Made by a program: the position numbers and the translations under genes. A DNA stretch of 64,000 nucleotides from Curtobacterium sp. L6-1 (lineage in GTDB: Bacteria; Actinomycetota; Actinomycetes; Actinomycetales; Microbacteriaceae): NCBI RefSeq assembly GCF_018885305.1, contig NZ_CP076544.1, forward strand, positions 62,001-126,000, written 5' to 3'. Positions 24,837-32,709 of the stretch are shown piece by piece (the first letter of the stretch is position 1; the number at the start of each line of letters is the position of its first letter). The notes beneath the pieces were generated by a model. It was not told the origin of the DNA, did not search any database, and saw only the letters and a list, made by a program, of their open reading frames with translations.

Positions 24837-24849
24837 ATTGTTCAACAAC
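24837..24849. promoter_or_regulatory. Candidate GntR/FCD operator 2, upstream of pxpA
   Basis: ATTGTTCAACAAC: the 6+1+6 palindrome of operator 1 with only the last base changed. It is 18 bp upstream of the pxpA start codon, read on the minus strand. Confidence 0.7.
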
Positions 24850-24924
24850 CTAGCGGTCGCCGCCGTCCCTGTCACCGTCCGGCCCGCGCGCGGTCGGCCC
24901 GTGACCTGGCCGTAGGGTCGGTGC

Positions 24925-25446
24925 ATGCAGGCGGTGACGATCAGGACGACGACCGAGGACGACTGGCGGGAGGTCCGTGCCCTCCGGCTCGCGATGCTCG
25001 CGGACACGCCGATCGCGTACGGCGAGCACCTGGCGGACGCCGAGGGGCTCGACGAGCAGGAGTGGCGTGCCCGGGGGCGCCGTGGCGGAACGCCGGGCAG
25101 CACCTCGTTCGCCGCGGTGGACGAGCGCGGCACGTGGGTCGGGATGATGAACGGCTTCGTCCCGGACGCGGCGACCGGGCCCCTCCTGGTCGGCGTCTAC
25201 GTGGCGCCTGGTCACCGGGGCCGGGACGCGGGCGTGGCGGACGCGCTCCTCGACGCCGTGCAGGACTGGGCAGCCGAGCACGGCACGACGCTCCGGCTGC
25301 ACGTGCACGAGGACAACGTCCGCGCGCGGGCCTTCTACGAGCGTCGCGGGTTCGTCGCGACCGGGCGCACCGAGCCGTACGTGCTCGACCCGAGCCGGAC
25401 GGAGCTCGAGATGCTGCGCGTGCTCGACGGGCCTGCGACGTCCTGA
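24925..25446 (+). CDS. GNAT-family N-acetyltransferase
   Basis: 173 residues of the GNAT fold: VTIRTTTEDDWREVRALRL (beta 1/alpha 1), LVGVYVAPGHRGRDAGVADALL with the acetyl-CoA loop (Q/RxxGxG/A form GHRGRDAGVA), and LHVHEDNVRARAFYERRGF. It transfers acetyl from acetyl-CoA to an amine; the substrate is unknown. ATG 24925. It is divergent from pxpA and its stop codon opens a 16-bp tandem repeat. Confidence 0.9.
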   Translation: MQAVTIRTTTEDDWREVRALRLAMLADTPIAYGEHLADAEGLDEQEWRARGRRGGTPGSTSFAAVDERGTWVGMMNGFVPDAATGPLLVGVYVAPGHRGRDAGVADALLDAVQDWAAEHGTTLRLHVHEDNVRARAFYERRGFVATGRTEPYVLDPSRTELEMLRVLDGPATS

Positions 25447-25508
25447 CGGCCCGTCCGCCCGACGGCCCGTCCGCCTGACGGCCCGTCCGCCTGACGGCGC
25501 GTCCGCCC
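25445..25508. repeat. 16-bp tandem repeat, four copies
   Basis: Unit GACGGCCCGTCCGCCT/C at 25445, 25461, 25477 and 25493, with one internal change in the last copy. It lies between convergent genes and each unit is internally palindromic (GACGG...CCGTC), so it may fold into a series of short hairpins. Confidence 0.8.
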
Positions 25509-25522
25509 GACGGTCGTGCGCC

Positions 25523-26260
25523 CTACAGGTCGTCGACGAACATCTGGGAGGCGAGCGGGACGTTCGTGGTGTTCGACGCGGGGTCCCAACCGACGAGGGC
25601 GACGACGTCCCCACCGACGCGCCCGGTCAGCCCGACGAGGGTGAACGGGGCGCCGCCGACGGTGCCGCGGATCCGCCACCCGAGGGACTCGTCCGTGCCG
25701 GTCAGGGTGGACCGCATCGGTGCGACGGTCGTCTCCACCCGCTGGCCGTCCATCGTGAACAGCTCGGAGCCGTCCGCGCACCGGGTCAGTGCGTCGCGGG
25801 CGTCGTCGACCAGGTCCGTCGCGGCCTCGACGTCCCCGGTGCTCGCCACCACGGCGGTCATCGAGCGGTCGTTGCTCGTGCCGAACGCGACCGGCCCCGA
25901 GGTGTCGTCCCCGTCCCACCCGACGCCGAACGGCGCGAGGCAGCTCGCATCGGAGACCGTGAGTCCCGGGTACACCGAGTCGAGCATCGCGTCGGTCGTG
26001 TCGAACTCGCCGGGCTTGAACTGGATGCGTCGGAAGACCGCGGACAACTCCTCGGCGGTGTGCGCCTCGGTGGCGGCGGTCGTCCCGTCGGCGGACGGAG
26101 TGCCCGACGTGTCGCCGGACGCGGCTGCGCTCGGCGCGGGCGTGCTCGCGCCGGACGACGACCGGGGCGGAGTCGTGGACCCGCCGGTGTCCCCGACCGA
26201 GCAGCCGGTGAGGCCCAGGACGAGTGCGGCTGCCGCGACGGCCGTGGTGATGGTGCGCAT
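25523..26260 (-). CDS. Lipoprotein of unknown function
   Basis: 245 residues. Clear lipoprotein signal with lipobox LTGC (about residues 17-20), a Ser/Thr/Ala-rich spacer to about residue 60, then a globular domain with two cysteines (SCLAPFG and RCADGSEL). Conserved-looking pieces are EELSAVFRRIQFKPGEFDT and FGTSNDRSMTAVVAS. It is anchored to the outer face of the membrane. No family is recognised. ATG at 26260 is the only sensible start. It lies 49 bp downstream of map in the same direction. Confidence 0.78.
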   Translation of the reverse strand: MRTITTAVAAAALVLGLTGCSVGDTGGSTTPPRSSSGASTPAPSAAASGDTSGTPSADGTTAATEAHTAEELSAVFRRIQFKPGEFDTTDAMLDSVYPGLTVSDASCLAPFGVGWDGDDTSGPVAFGTSNDRSMTAVVASTGDVEAATDLVDDARDALTRCADGSELFTMDGQRVETTVAPMRSTLTGTDESLGWRIRGTVGGAPFTLVGLTGRVGGDVVALVGWDPASNTTNVPLASQMFVDDL

Positions 26261-26309
26261 CGTGTTCCCCCTCGTGCGGGCAGCCCCTCGGCCGCACGAC
26301 CCGTCGAGG

Positions 26310-27089
26310 CTACCGGTGGGCCGAGGGCAGCGTCAGGATCTCCGCACCGTCCTCGGTGATCGCGATCGTGTGCTCGCTGTGCGCCGTCCGGCTGCCGGTC
26401 GCGCTGCGGAGCGTCCACCCGTCGGCGTCCGTGACGAGTTCGTCGGTGTCGACCATCACCCAGGGCTCGAGCGCCAGGAGCAGCCCCGGGCGCAGGGTGT
26501 ACCCGCGGCCCGGTCGTCCGTCGTTGGCCACGTGCGGGTCCTGGTGCATCGTCGAGCCGATGCCGTGGCCGCCGAAGTCCAGGTTGATCGGGTACCCGGC
26601 CGCGGTGAGCACCGACCCGATCGCGTGGGAGAGGTCACCGAGGCGGGCGCCCGGTCGCGCGGCGGCGATCCCCGCGGCGAGGGCCCGCTCGGTCGTCTCG
26701 ATGAGTGCCACGCTCTCGGCCGGCCGGCTCGTCCCCACGATGAAGCTGATCGCCGAGTCCGCCGCGTAGCCCTGGTGCACGACGGCCAGGTCGAGCGTCA
26801 GCAGGTCCCCGTCGGCCAGGACCTGGTCGTGCGGCATCCCGTGCAGGACGGCGTCGTTCACGGCCGTGCACACGTGGTGCCCGAACGGTCCGCGACCGAA
26901 CGACGGCGCGTAGTCGACGTAGCACGAGGTGGCCCCGGCGGCGGTGATCATCTCGGCGGTCCACCGGTCGAGGTCGAGCAGGTTCGTGCCCACCGTCGTC
27001 CGGCTGCGCAGCGTGTGCAGGATGTCGGCCACCAGGGTGCCGGCGGCGCGCGCCCGGGGGAGTTCGGACGGGGAGAGGATCTCGATCAT
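26310..27089 (-). CDS. map: Type I methionine aminopeptidase
   Basis: 259 residues. Removes N-terminal methionine from nascent proteins. All metal ligands are in place: Asp100 (TLDLAV), Asp111 (AADSA), His175 (GGHGIG), Glu208 (LALEPW) and Glu239 (SEHTIAI), plus substrate histidine His83. Length fits a catalytic domain without the N-terminal SH3-binding extension. ATG 27089. It is divergent from an XRE-type regulator 75 bp away. Actinobacteria usually carry another map near rpsM-adjacent ribosomal genes, so this is probably an accessory copy. Confidence 0.92.
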   Translation of the reverse strand: MIEILSPSELPRARAAGTLVADILHTLRSRTTVGTNLLDLDRWTAEMITAAGATSCYVDYAPSFGRGPFGHHVCTAVNDAVLHGMPHDQVLADGDLLTLDLAVVHQGYAADSAISFIVGTSRPAESVALIETTERALAAGIAAARPGARLGDLSHAIGSVLTAAGYPINLDFGGHGIGSTMHQDPHVANDGRPGRGYTLRPGLLLALEPWVMVDTDELVTDADGWTLRSATGSRTAHSEHTIAITEDGAEILTLPSAHR

Positions 27090-27164
27090 GCGGGGCGCTT
27101 CTTCCGTTCGGGGTCGTGCCGGGGTCGTTGGTCCGGATAGTTGTACCGGTATTAGTATCAGACC

Positions 27165-27479
27165 ATGGTCCGTCTCCCGCTCTCGCCCGTCGACCTCGAA
27201 CGCGGTCAGCGCCTCGGCGCCCTCCTCCGGGACGCCCGGGGAGCGCGGTCGATCCTGGCGGTCGCACTCGACGCCGGGGTCTCACCGGAGACGCTGCGCA
27301 AGATCGAGACCGGACGGATCGCGACCCCGTCCTTCCCGACGGTCGCGGCGCTCGCCGGGGTGCTCGGCCTGTCGCTCGACGACGTGTGGCGAGCCGTCAG
27401 CGCCGAGACCGGCGCGGCGGCGGCAGCGCAGGAGGCGGCGCCGGCCGTGGCGCCCCACGCCGCTCTGGTACAGTTCTGA
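27165..27479 (+). CDS. XRE-family helix-turn-helix regulator
   Basis: 104 residues. Cro/C1-type HTH at about 13-70: GQRLGALLRDARG, AVALDAGVSPETLRKIETG and FPTVAALAGVLGLSLDDVW. The tail (about 80-104) is alanine-rich. The ATG at 27165 is preceded by the AT-rich stretch TTGTACCGGTATTAGTATC (27141 onward), holding the 8-bp palindrome TACCGGTA (27144-27151), a plausible autoregulatory site. It lies 160 bp upstream of an MFS exporter read in the same direction and may control it or the divergent map. Confidence 0.85.
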   Translation: MVRLPLSPVDLERGQRLGALLRDARGARSILAVALDAGVSPETLRKIETGRIATPSFPTVAALAGVLGLSLDDVWRAVSAETGAAAAAQEAAPAVAPHAALVQF

Positions 27480-27488
27480 CGTCAGAAC
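27473..27488. promoter_or_regulatory. 16-bp perfect palindrome upstream of the MFS exporter
   Basis: GTTCTGACGTCAGAAC overlaps the last codons and stop of the XRE gene and lies about 150 bp upstream of the exporter start. Its length and perfect symmetry fit a dimeric repressor site rather than a terminator, since there is no loop. Confidence 0.55.
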
Positions 27489-27638
27489 CAAGGGGGCCGG
27501 CCGTCGTGCGAGACCGACGGACGGCTCGTGTACCGCCTCGCCGGTGCCACCCCGCGTCCTTCGGTTCGCACCCCTCGTGCCTCTCGCCGTGCGGCCCCGC
27601 CGCCGGAGCACGATCCGTGTCGTCCGAAGGAGCTCCCC

Positions 27639-29180
27639 GTGGGCACAGTCATGCCCGGATCCCGCCGCACCCTGCGCGGCAACCCGATCGCCACCCTCGT
27701 CGCCGTGTGCTTCGGCCTGTTCATGGTCGGCCTCGACGCGACCGTCGTCTCGATCGCCAACCCCGCCATCGCCGCCGACCTCGGCACCACCTTCACGCAG
27801 CTGCAGTGGATCACGAACGCCTACCTGCTCGCGCTCGCGGTGTTCCTCATCCTCGGCGGCAAGCTCGGTGACCGGTTCGGTCGTCGCCGGATGTACCTGA
27901 TCGGGGTCGTCGCCTTCGCGCTGTCCTCGGTCGCCATCGGCCTGGTCGGCACCGCCACCGGTGTGATCGTGTTCCGCGCCCTGCAGGGCCTCAGTGCCGC
28001 ACTGCTCATGCCGCAGACCCTCGCGCTGCTGCGGGCCACGTTCCCGAAGGAGCGGTTCGGCGTCGCGGTCGGCGTCTGGGGCGGAGCGTCCTCGGTGGCC
28101 ATCGCCGCAGGCCCGATCGTCGCCGGGGTGCTCGTCGCCGCACTCGGCTGGGAATCGGTCTTCTTCGTGAACGCCCCGATCGCCGTCGTCGGCCTCGTGG
28201 TCGGTGCGCTCGTCCTGCGCGAGTCGACCGCACCCCACCGGGGGCGGTTCGACGTCCCCGGTGTCGTGCTGCTCGCGCTCGGCCTGTTCGGCATCGTGCT
28301 CGCCGTCGTGCAGTCCGAGTCGTGGGGCTGGGGCAGCCCACTCACGCTCGGGGTGCTGCTCGGCGGGCTCGCCCTGCTCGTCGTGTTCGTCGTCGTCGAA
28401 CTCCGCGTGACCGACCCGCTGCTGCCGATGTCGCTGTTCCGGTCGTCGTCGCTGTCGATCGGCGGGCTGGCCGTCGGCGCGAACTTCTTCGCGATGCTCG
28501 GCGTCACCTTCTTCCTGTCGCTCTACATGCTCAACCTGCGCGGGGCGACCGGTCTGCAGGCCGGGCTCATGCAGCTCCCGTTGAGCGGTGTCTCGATCAT
28601 CGCCTCGCCGATCGGTGCGGCCCTGGTCGCGAAGCTCGGCATCCGCCGCTCCCTGACCATCGGCCTGCTCATGGTCGGCGTGGCCCTGTTCGCCCTGACC
28701 GGCACCACGCAGGACTCGCCGTACGTCGGCATGGCGATCCCGTTCGTCGTGTTCGCGCTCGGTGCGGGCTTCACGATGACCGCGGGGGCCGAGGCCGTCG
28801 TCGGCGGTGCGCCCGTCCAGCTCGCGGGCGTCGCCGGTGGGTTCCAGGCGACCGCGCTGCAGCTCGGTGGCGCGCTCGGCACCTCGGTGCTCTCGGCGGT
28901 CGTCAGCGCCGGGGTGCTCTCCGGGACGGCCGGACTGGGGCTCGGGACCGCCGCGCGGCAGGGGCTCGTGCAGGGCATCGTGCCGACCGGGCTCACCGCC
29001 GCGGCCGCGGCCACCGCGCGGGACGCGTTCCTCGGCGGGTTGCACAGCGCGTTCGTCGTGGCCGGTGTGGTCGCGGTCGTCGTGGCCGTCCTGGCCGCCG
29101 TGTTCGTCCGCACCCGGACGGCGCACGCCCCAGCCGAGGTCCTCGAGGAGACGGCCGAGGCCACCGCCGGGCACGCCTGA
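27639..29180 (+). CDS. MFS drug exporter, DHA2 family
   Basis: 513 residues, 14 membrane segments. Helix 1 GLFMVGLDATVVSIANPAI, motif A GGKLGDRFGRRRMYL, motif B-like FRALQGLSAALLMPQTLALL, and motif C region AAGPIVAGVLVAALGWESVFF are all typical. The start GTG at 27639 lies 6 bases after GAAGGAG; the ATG at 27651 is too far, and the open frame upstream is Pro/Arg-rich leader sequence. Exports toxic compounds by proton antiport, substrate unknown. Regulation is probably through the palindrome at 27473. Confidence 0.92.
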   Translation: MGTVMPGSRRTLRGNPIATLVAVCFGLFMVGLDATVVSIANPAIAADLGTTFTQLQWITNAYLLALAVFLILGGKLGDRFGRRRMYLIGVVAFALSSVAIGLVGTATGVIVFRALQGLSAALLMPQTLALLRATFPKERFGVAVGVWGGASSVAIAAGPIVAGVLVAALGWESVFFVNAPIAVVGLVVGALVLRESTAPHRGRFDVPGVVLLALGLFGIVLAVVQSESWGWGSPLTLGVLLGGLALLVVFVVVELRVTDPLLPMSLFRSSSLSIGGLAVGANFFAMLGVTFFLSLYMLNLRGATGLQAGLMQLPLSGVSIIASPIGAALVAKLGIRRSLTIGLLMVGVALFALTGTTQDSPYVGMAIPFVVFALGAGFTMTAGAEAVVGGAPVQLAGVAGGFQATALQLGGALGTSVLSAVVSAGVLSGTAGLGLGTAARQGLVQGIVPTGLTAAAAATARDAFLGGLHSAFVVAGVVAVVVAVLAAVFVRTRTAHAPAEVLEETAEATAGHA

Positions 29181-29537
29181 TCCGTCCCGGCCGGCGCTCC
29201 TCGCCGGCCCGGGCGGGCACGAGGTTCCGGGCCGGGCGCGCCGATCCGGGCGGTTCGTGCCGACCCGAGCGGCGCGCCACCCTGAGCGGGTGCCGTCGTG
29301 ACCGACGACGGACGGGAGGCCCGTGGCGGGGCCGTCACGGGCCTCCCGTCCGGCTCGGTGAGCGACAGCGGACGGCGACGCCCGGGGCACCCCGGTCGCA
29401 CGGACGCCGGTCAGTCGACCGCCGTCGTCCTGGCCGGCGAACGCGGTGGACCCGGACGGGGGACTGGTGCTCCGGCACGAGGTGACGTGTGCTGTTCCCT
29501 CGTGCGCCCGCACCGGACCGGGCGGAGGAGGACCGAC
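29181..29537. other. Intergenic region with one hairpin
   Basis: 357 bp between codirectional genes. It holds a GACGGGAGGC-family hairpin (29309-29352) and the promoter and ribosome site of the GH16 gene. I see no gene in it. Confidence 0.6.
29309..29352 (+). terminator. GACGGGAGGC-family hairpin downstream of the MFS exporter
   Basis: 17-bp arms beginning CGGACGGGAGGCCCGTG (29309-29325) and its complement at 29336-29352, loop 10 bases. Placed between two rightward genes, it would end the MFS transcript. Confidence 0.75.
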
Positions 29538-30395
29538 GTGACCCAGGACGACCACACCACCGACGTCGGCGGGATCGACCGCCGACGTCTGCTCACGCTC
29601 GGGCTCGGCGCCGCCGCCGCACTCGGCGTCTCGGGAGCCGCGCTGCTCGCCCCCGAGGGCGCCCGCGCCGCCACGGGGCGGACGCTCCTCGCGGCGGACG
29701 AGTTCGACGGCCCCGCCGGCAGCGCGCCGAACCCGGGCATCTGGCGGTACGACCGCGGCGGTGGCGGGTGGGGCAACGGCGAACTCGAGGTCTACACCGA
29801 CTCGCGACGGAACTCGGCGCTCGACGGCAACGGCAACCTCGTCATCACCGCCCGACGCGAGGCCGACGGGTCGTACTCGTCCGCGCGCCTGACCTCGCAG
29901 GGGACCTACTCGGTGCAGTACGGACGGGTCGAGGCCCGCATCCGGATCCCGCGCGGGCAGGGCATCTGGCCGGCGTTCTGGATGCTCGGCGCCGACTTGC
30001 CGCAGGTCGGGTGGCCGGCGTGCGGTGAGATCGACGTGATGGAGAACATCGGTCGCGAGCCCGGCACGGTCCACGGCACGGTGCACGGGCCGGGGTACTC
30101 CGGTGCCGAGGGGATCGGTCGTGCGGCGACGCTGCCGAGCGGTGCCTTCGCCGATGCGTTCCACGACTACGCGGTCGACTGGCGACCCGGGTCGATCACG
30201 TGGTCCGTCGACGGCACGGTCTACCACTCGGTGACCCCGGCGGACACGAACGGCGACCCGTGGGTGTTCGACAAGCCCTTCTTCGTCGTGCTGAACGTCG
30301 CGGTCGGCGGCGGCTGGCCGGGCAACCCGGACGCCACCACCCAGTTCCCGCAGCAGATGCTCGTCGACTGGGTGCGGGTCTGGCAGAACGCCTGA
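29538..30395 (+). CDS. Tat-exported glycoside hydrolase family 16 (beta-glucanase)
   Basis: 285 residues. Twin-arginine signal (DRRRLLTLG, residues 14-22) with hydrophobic core and an ARA-A cleavage site near residue 45. The GH16 catalytic motif GEIDVMENIG places nucleophile Glu164, Asp166 and acid/base Glu169; GIWPAFWMLG and GGGWPGNPD are further family signatures of the laminarinase (beta-1,3-glucanase) group. It would hydrolyse fungal or algal beta-glucans outside the cell, fitting a plant- or soil-associated lifestyle. GTG 29538 follows GGAGGAGG by 5-6 bases. Convergent with the phosphatase gene across a perfect terminator. Confidence 0.93.
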   Translation: MTQDDHTTDVGGIDRRRLLTLGLGAAAALGVSGAALLAPEGARAATGRTLLAADEFDGPAGSAPNPGIWRYDRGGGGWGNGELEVYTDSRRNSALDGNGNLVITARREADGSYSSARLTSQGTYSVQYGRVEARIRIPRGQGIWPAFWMLGADLPQVGWPACGEIDVMENIGREPGTVHGTVHGPGYSGAEGIGRAATLPSGAFADAFHDYAVDWRPGSITWSVDGTVYHSVTPADTNGDPWVFDKPFFVVLNVAVGGGWPGNPDATTQFPQQMLVDWVRVWQNA

Positions 30396-30409
30396 CCGGT
30401 CGGGACGCG

Positions 30410-30443
30410 GACGGGCCCCGCGACCGAGGTCGCGGGGCCCGTC
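30410..30443. terminator. Bidirectional terminator hairpin
   Basis: 15-bp perfect arms GACGGGCCCCGCGAC / GTCGCGGGGCCCGTC around a 4-base loop, 15 bp after the GH16 stop and 16 bp beyond the end of the convergent phosphatase gene. Confidence 0.88.
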
Positions 30444-30459
30444 GTCGTGCCGGTGGTAG

Positions 30460-32592
30460 TTACTTGACCGTGACCGACACCGTGGCGCTCGTGCTGGCGG
30501 CGATCGTCGCGTTGGCGGCGAACGAGGCCTTGAGGGTGTGCTTGCCCTTGGCGAGCTTGACCGCACCGGTGGCCTTGCCGTTCACGACCTTGAACGTCGT
30601 GACGTGCTTCGAGCCGTCGTAGATGCGGACGTTGCCGTTCACCTGACGACCGGCGGAGGAGACCGTGACGGTCGCCTTGCCGCTCGTGTAGGTCATCTTC
30701 GTCGAGGACTTCGCCTTGACCACCGTGAAGGTGACCGGGCTGGTCGTCGCCGAGTCGCCACCCGCGAAGGTGGAGCTGCTCACGAAGGACGCGCTGATCG
30801 GGTGCGTGCCGACCGCGAGCGTGCCGGGCAGGCGGAAGGTCGCCTTGCCGTCGGTGACCGGGGCGGTGCCGAGCTTCGTCGTGCCGTCGGAGAAGGTCAC
30901 GGTGCCCTGCTGTGCACCGATGCCACCGCCGATGGTCGCGGTCACCGTGGCGGGGGCGGTCGTCGCGGCGTACTGCTTGGTCGAGGACAGCGCGACGGTG
31001 GTGGTGGTCGCCGGCAGCGCGGCCTGGAGCGTGAACTGGTCCACGTTCGAGCCGATCGGCGCCGGGTCGGCCGACTCGGTCGGCTTGAGGGTCACGCCGC
31101 AGCTGTCGACCTTGCCGTGCTGGACGGCCGAGTTGAGCGTGGTGCAGTCACCGGCGCGGACGGTCGTGACGGCGAGGTTGTCGTCCGTGACGCCGACCTT
31201 GACGTAGGTGCGGACGTGCTCCTGGTTCTCCACCGAGTTGGCGAAGTGACGCTGACCGGTCGGGTCGAGCGGGTCCGCGCCGTAGCCACCCTGGGTGGGG
31301 TCCGGCGTGGTGAGGTCGTAGTACTTCGAGCCCGAGGCGGAGTTCGCGGTCAGGTAGATGACGCCACCGGGGCCGGCGAAGACCTGGTCGGCACCCGGCT
31401 GCTCGTCAGGGTTGGCCTTCTTGCCGTTCTTGATCGCGTAGCTGCGCGAGTACGAGTGGTCGTGGCCCTGCAGGACGACGTCGACACCCATGACCGAGAA
31501 GGCGCGGGTGAAGTCGAAGCGACGCTGCTGGTTGTCCTTGTCGTTCGCGTGGTCGGCCGGCGAGTAGATCGAGTGGTGGTAGACCAGCGCGGTCCACTTG
31601 GCGTCGTCGCCGTGACGGTTGATCACGTCGCGCACGTAGTTCACGTGCGCTGCGTCCGAACCACCGGAGTAGGCGTTCGAATTGATGTCGATGAACAGGA
31701 CGCCCTTGTAGGTGTACCAGTAGTCACCGCCCGAGTTCGCGGAGGTGTTGCCGCCCGGGTAGAAGTCCGGGACCTTGAGGGAGTTCGGCAGCTGGTTGTG
31801 CTGCTCGTACGCCTTGCCGCCGACGTCGTGGTTGCCGATGGTGGAGGCCCACGGGTAGCGCTTGAGGACGTCGCTGCTGTCGGCGAACGCGCCCCACTGG
31901 TACTCGTTGTTGGCGTTCTCGACCTGGTCGCCACCGGAGACGAGGAGCTCGGCGTCCTTCTCCTTGGTGGTCGCGTACTTCAGGGTGTCGGCCCAGCCGG
32001 CGCCGTCGTCGTCCGTGTAGCCCGACGAGCCGATCTGCGGGTCACCGAAGAACAGGAAGTCGAAGTCGCCGCTGAAGCTCTTCGTGGTGAAGGTGTACGC
32101 GGTCGACCAGGCGGAACCGTCCGCGGCACCCACGTGGTACGTGTACGTGGTGTTCGGCTCGAGGTCCGAGATCGTCGCGTGCGCGTTGATGTAGCCCGAC
32201 TCGGCGGTGATGCCCGCGATGCCGCGCGTGCTCGAGTCGACGGTGCTGCTGTCGGCCGCGGTGTTCGCTGCCTTCGAGGCCGCGATCGTCGTCTTCGCGT
32301 CGGTGAAGGCGCCACCGGTCATGGTGTCGGTCTTCTGGATCTCGAGCGACTGGGCGACGTTCGCCGGGAAGTACCACGAGGCGATGCGCTGGCTCTCGGT
32401 CGCGCCGACGCCGAGCAGGATGTGGATCGGGCCGCCGGTCGAGATGTTGCTCGTCGGGGTGTTCGTGGCCGCGGTCGCGGAGCTGGTGCCGACGAGGCAC
32501 GCACCGGCGATGAGGGCCGCTCCGATCGCGGCCCCGCCGAGGCGGAGGGTGGTGGTTCTGCGCCGGGAAGGGGCGCCGGACAGGAGACTCAT
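30460..32592 (-). CDS. Secreted purple-acid-type metallophosphoesterase with Ig-like tail
   Basis: 710 residues. Signal peptide (about 1-42, cleavage after ATA). An N-terminal fibronectin/PAP-like domain (about 55-170) precedes the calcineurin-like phosphoesterase domain with all metal motifs: GDPQ (Asp184), GGDQ (Asp222), GNHD (Asn254, His255), YHHS (His339/340) and GHDHSYSR (His377, His379). The last 180 residues are two or three Ig-like (Big_3/5-type) repeats, e.g. GTVTFSDGTTKLGTAPVTDG and VNGKATGAVKLAKGKHTLKA. It releases phosphate from organic esters outside the cell. A candidate PHO box lies upstream. Codon use is slightly less GC-extreme than neighbours (many AAG/ACC), typical of a highly expressed secreted protein. 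Confidence 0.92.
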   Translation of the reverse strand: MSLLSGAPSRRRTTTLRLGGAAIGAALIAGACLVGTSSATAATNTPTSNISTGGPIHILLGVGATESQRIASWYFPANVAQSLEIQKTDTMTGGAFTDAKTTIAASKAANTAADSSTVDSSTRGIAGITAESGYINAHATISDLEPNTTYTYHVGAADGSAWSTAYTFTTKSFSGDFDFLFFGDPQIGSSGYTDDDGAGWADTLKYATTKEKDAELLVSGGDQVENANNEYQWGAFADSSDVLKRYPWASTIGNHDVGGKAYEQHNQLPNSLKVPDFYPGGNTSANSGGDYWYTYKGVLFIDINSNAYSGGSDAAHVNYVRDVINRHGDDAKWTALVYHHSIYSPADHANDKDNQQRRFDFTRAFSVMGVDVVLQGHDHSYSRSYAIKNGKKANPDEQPGADQVFAGPGGVIYLTANSASGSKYYDLTTPDPTQGGYGADPLDPTGQRHFANSVENQEHVRTYVKVGVTDDNLAVTTVRAGDCTTLNSAVQHGKVDSCGVTLKPTESADPAPIGSNVDQFTLQAALPATTTTVALSSTKQYAATTAPATVTATIGGGIGAQQGTVTFSDGTTKLGTAPVTDGKATFRLPGTLAVGTHPISASFVSSSTFAGGDSATTSPVTFTVVKAKSSTKMTYTSGKATVTVSSAGRQVNGNVRIYDGSKHVTTFKVVNGKATGAVKLAKGKHTLKASFAANATIAASTSATVSVTVK

Positions 32593-32654
32593 GTCGTTCC
32601 GTTCTCAAGGAGAGGGATGGTGCAGCAGAGAGACTCTGCATCGCCCTGGTAGAT

Positions 32655-32676
32655 CGTGAGTAAACGCTGTGTGACC
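32655..32676 (-). promoter_or_regulatory. Candidate PHO box (PhoP-type direct repeats)
   Basis: Read on the minus strand, two adjacent 11-base units, GGTCACACAGC and GTTTACTCACG, resemble the Streptomyces PHO box unit G(G/T)TCAYYYR(G/C)G. They lie about 63 bp upstream of the phosphatase start, a normal activator position. This is a pattern match by eye, not a scored site. Confidence 0.5.
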
Positions 32677-32709
32677 ATCCGTCTCACGGCGTCCGGGCAG
32701 TAAGAGCGT

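Noticed and set aside
27282..30566. 1094-residue open frame on the minus strand
   Set aside because: Antisense of the MFS exporter and GH16 genes; highly repetitive Asp/Glu/Arg/Gly composition with no domain.
30538..32652. 704-residue open frame opposite the phosphatase
   Set aside because: Composition (Arg/Val/Asp/Gly repeats) is that of antisense GC-rich DNA; the phosphatase with all metal motifs is on the other strand.
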